Assembly (NCBI GenBank): GCA_011799875.1
Contig: CM022303.1
Span: 191,815,700-191,879,699, forward strand
Source of the DNA: Thinopyrum elongatum
Lineage: Eukaryota; Streptophyta; Magnoliopsida; Poales; Poaceae
Length of the DNA stretch: 64,000 bases
Direction: 5' to 3'
Positions 11,882-23,583 of this stretch are shown here, piece after piece. The translations under genes were made by a program, and so were the position numbers. The notes under the pieces were generated by a model, which was not told the origin of the DNA, did no database searches, and worked only from the letters and a program-made list of their open reading frames with translations. Each line of letters opens with the position of its first letter. Positions within the stretch are counted from its first letter, which is position 1.

Positions 11882-12724
11882 TTACAGAATTACTTCAGTT
11901 ACAGGTAGGTGTCGAAGAAAACTTTGTGTGGTTTGTCCTGCTCCTGCCGCAATGTCGTCCACCTCACCTGAGCTACTCCATCGACAGAAGCATCCACCAA
12001 ACCAGACATCACGACTCCTGACCGTCTTTCGCCGCCTCAGATCTCCTTCCCTACTGCCGGCACCCACCGCAACTGCATCACCATCATCGACTTAGCAGAT
12101 GAACCTGAGGAGTACACGGGTCCACAAGAGAGGTCGCACTCTTTTGTTTCTGCTTATGTTATGCATTTTAATATTACATGCTACTTTATCATCTTGTTCA
12201 CCTCTTAGACTCCAAGTTAGGTCCAAATTAATGTTCAAACTTGAGTTTTAAAATTACTTGTGTAGCACATATCGAGGCAGCAATGAATAGTATCTCTGTC
12301 TATTATCTGGTTCACCTAGGGTATGCCTATGTTGTTCATCTTGGGTGGGAAACAAATAGTAAAGCAATCATCATCCATCTTTTTATTAAATTAAAGCTAT
12401 CATCAGCCTGCTATCATTATTTTTGGATCCATCCACTGGTTGTTACCATCACTCTAGATTTCTGCATGCTCTCCTTACATAATCTCACTATATTTTTTTC
12501 GTATGCATGTCAGATATTGTACACAGTCATGCTGAACATGTAGAGAAAAAGAGAAGAGTTTTGTGCGGCAATACAATGTCATGCAGACATTGCTCCATGG
12601 TGGGTTTAATGGCAAACCCTCCCCCCTCCTCTCCAGATTGTAATCCAGAGGAAGATATCTGTTCTGAGGCGGATTTAGACGCAGCTGGCCACTCCTATTT
12701 ACCCCCCCAAGGTGTTTTCTCTAA

Positions 12725-13560
12725 CTTGGCATGATGATGTTGGTCATATCATGCATATGTTGCCTTGCAGTACCTACTTTCGACATCATATATGCCATCT
12801 GCTTAGTTTAGACATGTTCTGTAATGCCACCTGTTTAGTTTCTATACCATATATGGGAATTATGCAGGCTCATCTCTTTTAGCCAGCCATAATATATGTG
12901 AAATATGCAATGCCATCCTGTTTAACCAGGCATCATATATTTGAATGATATCTTGCCCATCCTTTTCTTCATTACATTTCCATTTGTCGACAATGTTTGT
13001 ACATTAAACTACTCTTCCTATGAATCAGCCATTTGAGTGGGTAATGGAAAAATCTGGAGTGAAAACAAGGTCTTCAGAGCAGACGGTGCTACCTATCGAA
13101 GCAGATCTCTTGCTGGGTCTTGATAGCTCCTCAGAGATGGATTCAGAGACAGATGACCAGTCCTATTCCCCCATCGAGGTGTATGCTCTAACTTGGCACG
13201 ATTATACTGCTCATATCATGCATATGGTGTCTTGCATTGCATAGTTTAGACATCATATACACAATATTCAACAACATGTTCTTAGTTCAGACATCATATA
13301 TGCGAATGCCCTCTCCTTAGCATATAAATCACATATGTGAATTAAATCATGTGATCCTGATTACTTAGATAACATGTATGTGAATTATCTCATGCGAACC
13401 TGTTTACTAAAGACATCATATAATTATCTCATGCCATCATGTTTAGTTAGTCATCATATCTTTGAATATGTCATGCTATGCTATCCAGTTTAGATAGACA
13501 TCATATATGTGAAATTATGTCATGCTATCCTTTTTAGTTAAACAATATACATGTCAACTA
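12725..13560. repeat. degenerate short tandem repeats in late introns (copy A)
   Basis: Units near 45-60 bp built from CATCATATATGTGAATTATG and GCCATCCTGTTTAG recur between exons of the TnpA-like gene. They look like array expansion inside introns. Copy B (61690-63250) has more units. Confidence 0.7.
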
Positions 13561-15859
13561 TTTCATGCCCTCTTTTTTCCACACTATCTATTGCATCTGT
13601 CTCTCATACAATGTCTGTACATTCAACTATGTTTCTTGTTTATCAGCCATTTGAATTGGAGCGGGTGATGGCAGTATCTAGCGGAGTAAAAACACGGTCT
13701 TCAAATAAAATAGTGCTACCGCTTGGTGGAGATAGCACCCCGGTTGTACATGCATGAGAACCAGCCCTACCACACATAACCCAGACTCTCATAGATTGTA
13801 CCCCTACTGCGATGGACAGAGAACCAGCTTCACCCAATCTAACCCCAACCCTAGCAGATAGTAACCCAGTTCCTGTTGACACAGCACCATCTCCACCACA
13901 GAGCTCCCAAACAAGAGCAGTTAGTAAGGCAGCTCCAGTGCCCAAAGCGCCAGTACTACCACGGCGAACCCCAACTCCACCAGTTAGTACACCTATTCCT
14001 GTGGAGGAAGCACAACCAGCCATTCATAGTTTAGCATCTATCGCATTTGATGTTGTTAAATCCTATGTGCGTATCTTCCCATCATGGAAATATTGTACTG
14101 AAGATTAAGGAAAATGCCAGTTGCAGGTGTTTGTCCAGGAGTTATGTGTAAGTAATGTTAATCATGGAAATTACTTTGCTTTGTCCCATACATTCTACCT
14201 CCATGATGGTTATAATACAGCAAATTTTCCCATTTTTCTCTATAGAGAAGGACCAATTTGGAAACTCAGGATGAGGTAACCTGTGCTAATACCTCTGCTA
14301 TCTTCAAGAATGCTTGGTGGCAGTATCAGAATTACCTGAAGAAAACGTACTTCACTGGCAAAGAAACTCATCAAATTCCCTTACGTTCTCCTGAGACACA
14401 TTTACGGGACGATGACTGGGAACACCTTGTTCTGTACTGTTCCCAAACGAAGAATGTGGTAAGGTCTATGAGCTCATTTTTTTTATTTTTAAGTACTATA
14501 TGCCTGCGTCTTACTGTACTCTGTTCATGTAGAACAAGTGCTTAAACTTGAAGAACAAATGTTCTCATTTAAGATTCCATTGCTATTGTGCATACTGCTT
14601 TGCTCTTGTATCACTGTATTTACTCATACAAACTTATTTTTAAATTGAAGGATCCAATCGAAACTCCAATGGCACAACAGGTATGTTTACGCATGTTTCT
14701 TTAACGGGTTTGCTCTTATAAATAGCTCTGTTGATTTCAATTTCAATTGTGTATACAGTTGACTTCTCATATCATGCACATTACTAGCATCACAACAGAG
14801 CCAATAGTGTTGTTATACATGTAGACCCGTGGTACCCATCTGAAATCTTGTTGTGCCATGTAGTTTCCCACGCTTTGTATTCTTTCAGTGCTGCTTTGTC
14901 TTGAACTGATATGATTTGAACCGTGTCTCTATTTTGATTTGGCAAGAGAATGCAGTGACCATAGGACATAGATATATGTTTGTTTGATGCTTTTATTATG
15001 TACTACATGGCAATAGAAGACTTGGTAGTTTAATCCTGTCCACCTTACTAATGAACTGGTTCACCGAAATGAGTTTCATATACTAGTACATGCTAAACCC
15101 GTTATGTGTCTGCTTGTTTCTTCTTTTAGAATGCTGACAGATTATTGGGGAAGAGTGCCTTATTAAGCAATGGTAAAGGAAGTAATGCAGATAAGGTTCA
15201 GGATAGTGAGACATCCTTGTTGGTCTCCAACAAAGCTGATAAAACAGCTAAGGAAAACTATGTTGAAGACAGTGAGACAACCCCAAAGTCCTGTCTTGGT
15301 GTAGTGTTCGAGTTACTGGCCACTACCGCTGGCACAAGCTATTCAAACTCACTGTCTGAATCAGTTCGGTTTCTTGAGTCTCAACTACAAGCTGAAAGAC
15401 ATCGATCAGTCGTGCTGCTACAAGAAGCCAAAGGACTACGGAAGTCCCTGGAGCATTCAGATGTATACTTTCTGGTGCAACAGCAAGCATTGGAGGATTT
15501 TAGCGCCAAATAGGAGAAAGCTAATAAGCTTGCTAGGGCTTATTACCAGCATGGTGGATACCTAGGATAATGTTTCTTGAGCTCTTCTAAAGTTGTTTCA
15601 GTTATGGACTTGTTTTGCTGCCGTGTTTATTTGCACTGGTGGCCAATTTAGACGGCCAGTGTATGTAATATGCTGCTTTGATCCCTATATTTGCACTGGT
15701 GGCAAACTTTGATGCCCAGTGGATGTAATATGTGTAATAGCCGTAATAGCCTAGCGTTAGTTACTTGCTTATTTATTTCCTTATTGTCTTGTTTAGTTGT
15801 TTGCTTGTAGTCACTACAGTTCTTTTTCTGCGTTTTTCTAGTGGACACAATAACCTATT

Positions 15860-17115
15860 TTTATAACTAGGCCACAATAACCATGGCAACACACAGACTG
15901 TTGCAACCATGGTCCTGCTACCTACTGTAGTGACCATGGCCCTCCTACGGGCCATAGGATCCATGGGCCTTTTACGGGCCGTAAGATCCATGGGCCTTCT
16001 ACGGGCCGTAGGATCCATGGGCCTTCTACAGGCTGTCTAATCTATGGGCCTTCTACGGGCCGTATAATCGTTTCGCCAAACATGGGCCATACTATTCATG
16101 GACCAATAACGGTCCGCAAAATGGGCCGTAAATGGGCTAGAGTGGAAATCGTCTGTTTTATGGCCCGACCATAACGGGCCGTTAATAGGCCGTATTTGAT
16201 GACGCTATGAAAACAGCCCAACGGGTTAACGGGCCACAAACGGGCCGACTGTAACCACGGGCTGAATTTGGCCCACAAGCGGAACAGGCCAGTAACGGAC
16301 CGTAAGTAACCGAATTCTGGAAATGAGCCCAAAAATAAATGGGCCCTTAGAAGGCCAAAAGTTAACTCGGCTGGAAACGGCCGACGGAATAATGGGCCGT
16401 TAATGGGTATAAAGCGATACACTGTTCATTATGGGCAGTTTCATCTCGGGCCTTTAATGGGCCTAGAGTTACAAAGGGCCTCTATGGGCCAAAAGGCATC
16501 ATGGGCCATAAATGGGCCGAAAGTTACAACGGGCTGGAATCATATTGGACAGCCCAGATGATGCTAATGGGCCTAATTCCGGTAGGCCGTAACGGGCCGT
16601 GAGTTAGCGGGCTGTAAATGGGCTATATGCGAACAGGCCGTTAACAGGCTTTCCATGGGCCGGCCCGCTACCTTTTGACCAAGTCAAATGGTTCGGCCTT
16701 TTCACCCGAATGGGCCTCTATTGGGCCGTGCCACGTGTCGACGTATCATAGGCGCCTTCGGTCAAATGAGTGGATGACATCTGTCCCAACGGTGAGCCGA
16801 CACGTGGTTTCTCTGGCCATTGAGAATTTTACACGTGGAAAATCCCCATTGGTCCGGGCTGTTAATGGGTTATCGGATCCAAATCGGAACCCGATAGCTT
16901 AACGGCGACCCGTTACGGTGGATGCCATGTGTCGGTTATCCTTGACGAAAGCAATTCTTTGACGTGCGATTTATCGTCATGGAAGTGGACACTTCCGTGA
17001 TGATAATTTTGGTAATGTCATGGAACACTTCTATGACAGCACAGGTATGACTATCTTGATTCTGTCATAAAATCATCATGGATGTACATGCATGACAGAA
17101 AACATGACCTATTGT
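15860..17115. repeat. right subterminal repeat region of CACTA A
   Basis: Dozens of short motifs of the form GGGCCGTAA / TTACGGGCC occur in both orientations, with a local 33-bp array (ATGGGCCTTCTACGGGCCGT) near 15935-16075. Clustered subterminal repeats are the hallmark of CACTA elements and are the binding sites of TnpA-type proteins. Long minus-strand ORFs here (for example 16096-16422) are by-products. Confidence 0.8.
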
Positions 17116-17155
17116 GACAAACACGTATCATCACGGAAGTGTTTTTTTTGTAGTG
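17116..17155 (+). repeat. right terminal repeat of CACTA A
   Basis: CGTATCATCACGGAAGTG followed by TTTTTTTTGTAGTG ends at 17155. The terminal TAGTG is diagnostic of CACTA ends. Sequence after it (ACGGAAGTC) is copia gag, so the expected 3-bp TSD is ACG. Confidence 0.85.
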
Positions 17156-18555
17156 ACGGAAGTCATCGGTAGAATTGTTGCTCATGAGATGTCACTCAAG
17201 GATAAGGAAGAGCTCCACAACAAGTCAAGTGGTGCCTACAAATCTTCAAGTGATGCTCCTACAACATCTAGTGAGAAGCAAGTCTCCAATGAAGAATTGA
17301 GCTTAATGGTGAAGAACTTCAATAAGTTCTACAATAATAGAAGCAAAGAGAGAAGCTCCAAGTCAAGATCTTACAATGACAAAAGATCTTCTTTTCGTGA
17401 TCGCAATTGCTACAATTGTGGAAGACCCAGACACTACTCAAATGAGTGTACGGCTCCCTACAAGAAAAGAGAAGATTCACCAAAAAGGAGGAGTAGAAGA
17501 GATGAATCACCTCAAAGAGAGAGAAGGAGTAGAGATGATTGTTATGAACAAAGACCCTCTCATAGAAGCAAGCATTTGGAAAGGAAGGACAAGTCATCAA
17601 AGAGCTACACAAGACGAAGACATCAATCTCACGTTGGTAAATGGGTATCCGGTTCCGACTCCGACAACTACTCCGAGAGAAGCTATCACTCCGACTCCGA
17701 ATATACTCAAGATGAAGGTGTTGTCGGTCTTGCACTTGTGTCATCCAACTCCTACAACATATTTGACTCACCAAATGAAGGAATTGGAAGATGCTTCATG
17801 GCTAAAGGCCCCAAGGTATCACACCCCGAGTATGTTGATTTCAATAGTGATGAAGATGATTTGCTAGGTGATGATGATTTACTTGTTGACAACACTAGTG
17901 ATGAAAACTATGATGAACTTGCTAGTAATCATGCTAATCAAGATGAAACGAATGACAATGATAAGAAGGAGATTGAGCGTCTAACTAAAGAACTAAACAC
18001 TCTTAAGTTGGCTCATGAAACAACTCTAGAGGATCATAGAGAGCTCCTAAGGACTCATGAGAAGCTACGCTTTGAGAAGCTAAATTTAGAGCAAGAGCAT
18101 GAGTTCCTAAAAGCTATCAATGATGATCTTTGAAAGAAGAGTTCTTCTTATCTTGCCAAACATCTCCTCTTGTCTACTTATATGCCACAAGTAAAATCTA
18201 GCAACAAGATCAAGAAAGATTCTTCCTCTAGTAGTAACAATAACCATGTTAAATCCAATATTGTTGCTTCTAGTAGTTCTCTTGATTCCACTAATGATTC
18301 TCTTAGCCAAGTTACACTTGAGCAAGAAAATATCTTATTGAAGGGAATTATAGATAAAGGTGTTTACAAGAGCCTTGCCGGAAGTAAGCAATTTGAGGAA
18401 ATTATACGCAAGCAAGGAAGGCACCGGAAGAATCAAGGTGTTGGTTTTGAACAAAAGTTCAATGCCAATGGAGTTGAGTGGGAAGAAGATCAATACCCCA
18501 AGATGAAGTTTGTACCTCAACAAGAGAAGTATCACCCCACTTCTTTCAAGGGAAC

Positions 18556-20130
18556 TGATACGTCTCCAATGTATCTATAATTTTTGCTTGTTCCATGCTG
18601 TTATATTATCATTCTTGGACGTTTTACAATCATTTTATAGCAACTTTATATCATTTTTGGGACTAACCTATTGACATAGTGCCTAGTGCCAGTTGCTGTT
18701 TTTTGCTTGTTTTTTACTTCACAGAAAATCAATACCAAACGGAGTCCAAATGCAGCAAAACTTTTTGGAAAAAAAATTTGGACCAGAAGACACAAGATGG
18801 GCCAAATAATTACCAGAGGGGTGCCCCGAGGGGGGCACAACCCACTTAGGCACGCCTGGGGGCCCATGCGTGCCCTGGTGGGTTGTGCCCTCCTCGGTGG
18901 CCTCCCGCACCGCCTCTTCGCCCTATAAATCCCCAAATATTCCAAAAACCCTAGGGGAGTCGACGAAACACAATTCCAACCGCCGCAAGTTCCAGAACCA
19001 CGAGATCCAATCTAGACACCATCAGGGAGGGGTTCATCATCCTCATTGGTGCCTCTCCAATGATGTGTGAGTAGTTCATTGTAGACCTACGGGTCCGTAG
19101 GCAGTAGCTAGATGGCTTCTTCTCTCTTTTTGATTCTCAATACAATGGTCTCTTGGAGATCTATTTGATATAACTCTTTTTTGCAGCGTGTTTGTTGGGA
19201 TCCGATGAACTTTGACTTTATGATCAGATCTATATCCATGAAAGTTATTTGAGTTCTTTGATCTCTTTTATGCATGATTACTTATAGCCTCGTATTTCTT
19301 CTTTGAATCTTTGGTTTAGTTAGGCCAACTAGATCAATTTTTCTTGCCATGGGAAGAGGTGTTTTGTGATGGGTTCGATCGTGCGGTGTTCTTTCCCAGT
19401 GACAGAAGGGGCAGCAAGACACACATGTATCGTTGCTCGTAAGGATAAAAAGATGGGGGCTATTCCTACATGAATAGATCTCATCTACATCATGTCATCG
19501 TTCTTATTGCATTACTCCGTTTCTCCATGAACTTAATACACTAGATGCATGCTAGATAGCGGTCAATGTGTGGAGTAATAGTAGTAGATGCAGGCAGGAT
19601 TCGGTCTACTAATCTTGGACGTGATGCCTATATAATGATCATTGCCTGGATATCATCATAATTATTTGATGTTCTATCAATTGCCCAACAATAATTTGTT
19701 TACCCACCATATGCTATTTTCTTGAGAGAAGCCACTAGTGAAATCTATGGCCCCCATGTCTATTCTTTATCATATTTACTTTCCGATCTATTTTTATTCG
19801 CTTTTATTTTTAGATCTATTATTCCAAAAACCCAAAAATACCTTGCTGCACCTTTTTGCTATTTATTTTATTCTGCATTTTATCGACATCTATTTATCCA
19901 ATATATCACAAATTTATCTATCTTTTTACCCGTAGAGGGATTGACAACCCCTCCTAATCATCGGGTTGCAAGTAGTTGTTATTTGTGTGCAGGTACCGTT
20001 TACATAGTGTTGCTTGGTTCTCCTACTAGATTGATACCTTGGTTTCATTACTGAGGGAAATACCTACCGTAGTTGTGCTGCATCATCCCTTCCTCTTTGG
20101 GGAAATACTGACATAGTTCAGGCGACATCA
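18556..20130 (+). repeat. 5' LTR of the non-autonomous gypsy element (1575 bp)
   Basis: It starts TGATACGTCTCCAATG and ends GGCGACATCA. Compared with the 3' LTR it keeps an extra block of about 70 bp near 19005-19075 that the 3' LTR lacks. ORFs inside it repeat in the other LTR and are not genes. Confidence 0.9.
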
Positions 20131-20141
20131 AAAGGAATTTA

Positions 20142-20220
20142 TGGCGCCGTTGCCGGGGAGGATCAAGTCAACATAGTCTCCCGGCCACGTGCCAATTTCT
20201 GGCACCGTTGCCGGGGAGAC
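20142..20220 (+). promoter_or_regulatory. primer-binding site, present as an imperfect doublet
   Basis: TGGCGCCGTTGCCGGGGA at 20142-20159 is an 18-base complement to the 3' end of plant tRNA-Asp, 11 bases after the LTR. A second near-copy, TGGCACCGTTGCCGGGGA with one change, starts at 20200. The first is placed correctly to prime minus-strand synthesis; a role for the second is unknown. Confidence 0.85.
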
Positions 20221-20483
20221 ATCATCAACATCTATCAGGTTCCTAATCACAAATCTCATCTCCTTGCAATTTACATTATTTGTCATTTGCCTCTCATTTT
20301 CATCTCCCCCACATCACAAAAAATTGCCATTTTATTCGCCCTCTTTTTCATTCGCTATTTTCTAGTCAGATCTCTTATTTGCTTGAACTTGTCACCATGA
20401 GTGACTTTGGCATGGCAGAAACAGATGATGGCGTAACTCCTAAAATTGGATGATCTGGCAATCTGGATGCTAAAACTTTTGTT

Positions 20484-21097
20484 TTGGGGGAAGGGAACGT
20501 TATGGGAAAAGAGCATATCCAGGAGTTTTTCAATTGTGTCGGAAATTTGACTCTTGATGATGCTCCTATACTTAAAAGAACTAAATCTTACGCGCAAGCT
20601 ATTTCAGCACTAGTTCTGAAACTTGAAAATAGATTTATTCATACTCACCCTACCTTGCAAAGGTTGTTTTATGAGCTACCATCTATAAAAGATCCTAAAG
20701 CTAAAAAGATAGCTACCCAAGTTCTTATAAATGAATTTGATCACATAATACGGGAAGCTAGGGAAAATTTTGATTTTTATGGCATGAGCCATGAAAAACT
20801 GGTAATAGATGAGATCCTTTACAATAGTGATACATGTTGAGACATTTGCTTGGTAGTCACCAATTTTTTTATGAGAATCTTAAAAAGGAAATCCCTGTTT
20901 TAGATATAATCCAACAAGTTTTCAATGATGTTAATCAACAATATTCTTGGATTGTTGCCGGAAATCAAAGGGGATACGTAGATGGGAAACTTGATAATGC
21001 TAAAATTTCTATGGATAATGTGTTTCAAGTTGTTTTTGCAAAACCTCCCGACAAGAACACATCTACGGAAAATAAGAAGAAAGATAACAATACTTGA
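20484..21097 (+). pseudogene. unrecognised ORF of the non-autonomous gypsy element, frameshifted
   Basis: Two ORFs (20484-20840, 118 aa; 20834-21097, 87 aa) overlap by 7 bases in different frames. They read as one protein if shifted near 20834. The sequence is helical and charged (KDPKAKKIATQVLINEFDHI; FYENLKKEIPVLDIIQQVF), without zinc knuckle or catalytic motifs. It could be a remnant of gag or a family-specific protein; I do not recognise it. Overlapping frames could also mean programmed frameshifting, but no slippery site was evident. Confidence 0.5.
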
Positions 21098-23583
21098 ATC
21101 TATGCATTATGCCTAGCTAGGGGCATAAAACGATAGCGCTTGTTGGGAGGCAACCCAATGAATAAAATTTATTTTTTCCTTTTTCTTTTGGTTCTTGAGT
21201 GTTTGAACAATTATGCCTCTGTTATGATTGTGTTTTTTATGTTTTACTTAGTGTTTGTGCCAAGTAAAGCCTTTGGGATAGCTTTGGTAATAGTTGATTT
21301 GATCCTGTTGAAAAACAGAAACTTTTGCGTCCAGTAAAATAATTGTCTAAGTTCACAGAAGTGACGAAAAATTCTGAATTTTTTACACAAGATTGAAATA
21401 CAAATTTCCTATATTGTCCTAATGTTTCAGAATTTTGTGAGTTACATAAGTATGAGAAAAATTCGCATCTTTACAGACTGTTCTGTTTTTGACAAATTCT
21501 GTTTTCTTTGCATTGTGTGCTTATTTTAATGATTCTATGGATTGTATCAGGGGGTATAAGCCATGGTAAAGTTAGAATACAGTAGATATAATGCAATAAC
21601 AAAATTTGAATGGGTTTTCTATAGTACTTAAAGTAAAGATTGGTTTTCTTATACTAACGGATCTCACGAAGGTTTTGTTAAGTTTTGTGTGATTAAAGTT
21701 TTCATGTTTTGGGTGAGATCACGATGGATGAAGGAATAAGGAGTAAGAAAATCCTAAGCTTGGGGTTGCCCCATGGCACCCCAAGTTAATATTCAAGGAG
21801 AACTAAGCAACTAAGCTTGGGGATGCCCCAGAAGGCATCCCCTCTTTCTTCTAACAACTATCGGTATCTTACTTGGAGCTATATTTTTTCGTCACATATC
21901 ATGAGTTTTGCTTGGAGCGTCTTGTATTATATGAGTCTTTTCTTTTTTTGCTTTTTAGTTTGTCACAAGTATCCTTGCTGGACACACCTATTTGGGAGAG
22001 CCAAATTATGCTATGATTTGTTAGAATTGCTCTTTATGCTTCACTCAAATCTTTTGAGCTATGGAATTGCTCTAGTGCTTCACTTATATCTTTTTGAGCA
22101 CGGTGTGCTTTATTATTTTTGAAGAAATTCTCTCATGCTTCACTTAGATTAATTTGAGAGTTAGTAAAATTTTGAAGAAATACTCTCATGCTTCACTTAT
22201 ATTATTTTGAGAGATGAAAATTTTATGCTCATGTTCTTCACTTAGATTGTTTGAGCTTGTCAAAAGCAATTGCAACATATGAAATTAGTCCCAAAGTGAT
22301 AGATATCCAAGAGGGATATAATAAAAACTTTCATGAAGATCATTAGACAAAACAAACTTGATTCTTTGTAATAGTTTTGCGATATGATGATAGTGATATG
22401 TGAGTCATGTTGGTGAGTAATTATGCTTTAGTAAGAATATTGGTGTTAAGGTTTGTGATTCCCTATGCAAGCACGAAAGTCAATAGTTATGCAATGAAAT
22501 TACATCCTACTTGTGGTGCATTATTCGGTGTTAGTTATGCTTAATGCTCGCTTATGTGATTTTTTGTTTCTTGGTTGGTTGCTTCTCAATCTTTTTGCTA
22601 GCCTCCACTTGTACTAAGTAGAAATACTACATGTGCATCCAAAATCTTTAAACCCAGTTTTGCCATATGAGTCCACCATGCCTACCTATATGTGGTATTC
22701 CCGTGCTGTTCTAAGCAAATTTGTATGTGCCATCTCTAATTTTCAAAATAAATTTCCTTTTTGTGTGCTCGTACCGCTCATGAAGCGGCAAGGGGTGGCC
22801 AATATTTTCCATGCTAGATGTGTTATTCTCAAGATGAGTGCTTATTCACTTTTCAATGCACGAGAGTGCGGTGGTAATAGGGATGCCCAGTCCCGAAATA
22901 AAAAAGAAATTTACTTTATGTTGTCAAATAATAAATTCCTTGGAAAGTGTTGGTATGGAGGGCACCCGTGAATACGGCTAGCCATGGAAAGTGAAAGAAT
23001 GGTGGAAGAAGTAATAAACTTTATTTTCTGTTTGGGAACCACCTATGATATATCTAGCATGGAAAGTGTTGGGAATTACTCGGTCATTTTCGTTGATGGG
23101 AAAAGTATGCCTCTCAAAAAAATTATCTCTCAATTTAAGCTTTGAGCTGTGGCACCTCTACAAATCCCTACTTCCCTCTGCGAAGGGCCTATCTATTTAC
23201 TTTATGCAATTTTTATTTTTATTTGAGTCTCCATCTTCTCTTATAAAGCACCAACTAAGGGGCACTATGATCGAACTTGAGCATTAGGTATAGCTAATAT
23301 GCGAGTGTTTTTCATGATTGGATCAATGATTGAGCATGATAGGCTAGGGATAACTTTCTTTAGTGTTGATATTTTGAAAGACATGGTTGCTTGTTGATAT
23401 GCTTGAGTATTGAAATCTTCATGTCAAAACTAGACTATTGCTTTGATCCATATAAAAGTCCAAATGTCCATGCTACAAAAGAAAACAATATGTGATGAAC
23501 ATGTTAGGCAGCATTCCACATCAAAAATTCTGTTTTTATCATTTACCTACTCAAGGACGAGTAGGAATTAAGCTTGGGGATGC
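21098..23583 (+). other. AT-rich interior and polypurine end of the gypsy element
   Basis: No coherent ORF is visible. A degenerate array with CTCATGCTTCACTTAGATTA and TTTTGAGAG recurs at 22015-22265. The phrase AGCTTGGGGATGCC occurs near 21815 and again at the 3' end (AAGCTTGGGGATGC, 23570-23583) directly before the 3' LTR, where it serves as the polypurine tract. Confidence 0.6.

Larger units (their letters stand above)
6661..13640 (+). repeat. CACTA-family segment, copy A (partner 55521-63268)
   Basis: From TGTGATTACAATAATAGTGG onward this segment matches 55521-63268 in the same order and orientation: GA-rich region, AT-rich stretch with GAATTCAAAT blocks, first exon of the TnpA-like gene, CTG-rich tract, MITE, and later exons. 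Copy A has about 400 bases (near 6713-7110) that copy B lacks. Copy B has expansions at 57746-57975, 58193-58314 and in the late introns. Matching MITE positions show that the segment pre-dates separation of the copies. Confidence 0.85.
10241..15513 (+). pseudogene. TnpA-like (Ptta/En/Spm family) gene of CACTA A, multi-exon
   Basis: Exons can be traced at 10241-10485 (ATG; Ser-rich), 11258-11443, about 11905-12134, about 12515-12709, 13027-13178, 13647-14108, 14247-14458, 14651-14681 and 15130-15513, most with AG/GT borders. The exon at 14247 (FKNAWWQYQNYLKKTYF ... DDDWEHLVLYC) resembles the plant Ptta/En/Spm transposase domain. The last exon encodes an amphipathic, coiled-coil-like tail (SVRFLESQLQAERHRSVVLL). 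Such TnpA-type proteins bind subterminal repeats of CACTA elements and help transposition. Defects are TGA at 13755-13757 and TAG at 15511-15513, beyond which the frame stays open for about 20 codons. The paralogue is at 58951-62630. The middle exons are the least certain. Confidence 0.7.
2725..17155 (+). mobile_element. right part of CACTA transposon A, left end outside the window
   Basis: The right terminus is clear. TTTTTTTTGTAGTG ends at 17155, the complement of a CACTACAAAAAAAA terminus, and is preceded by about 1.3 kb of GGGCC-rich subterminal repeats. Inside is a multi-exon gene of the plant Ptta/En/Spm (TnpA-like) family (10241-15513). No TNP2-type transposase was seen. No left terminus is visible between 2725 and 10241, so the element is taken to run past the left edge, with the Tat element inserted in it. 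Assigning 2725-6660 to this element is inference; 6661-13640 is supported by the second copy at 55521-63268. Confidence 0.7.

Noticed and set aside
12725..13560. Short regularly spaced repeats considered as a CRISPR-like array
   Set aside because: Units are degenerate, spacers are not unique, and the context is a plant transposon intron.
16096..16422. 108-codon minus-strand ORF
   Set aside because: It lies in CACTA subterminal repeats, and its residues follow the GGGCC motif array.
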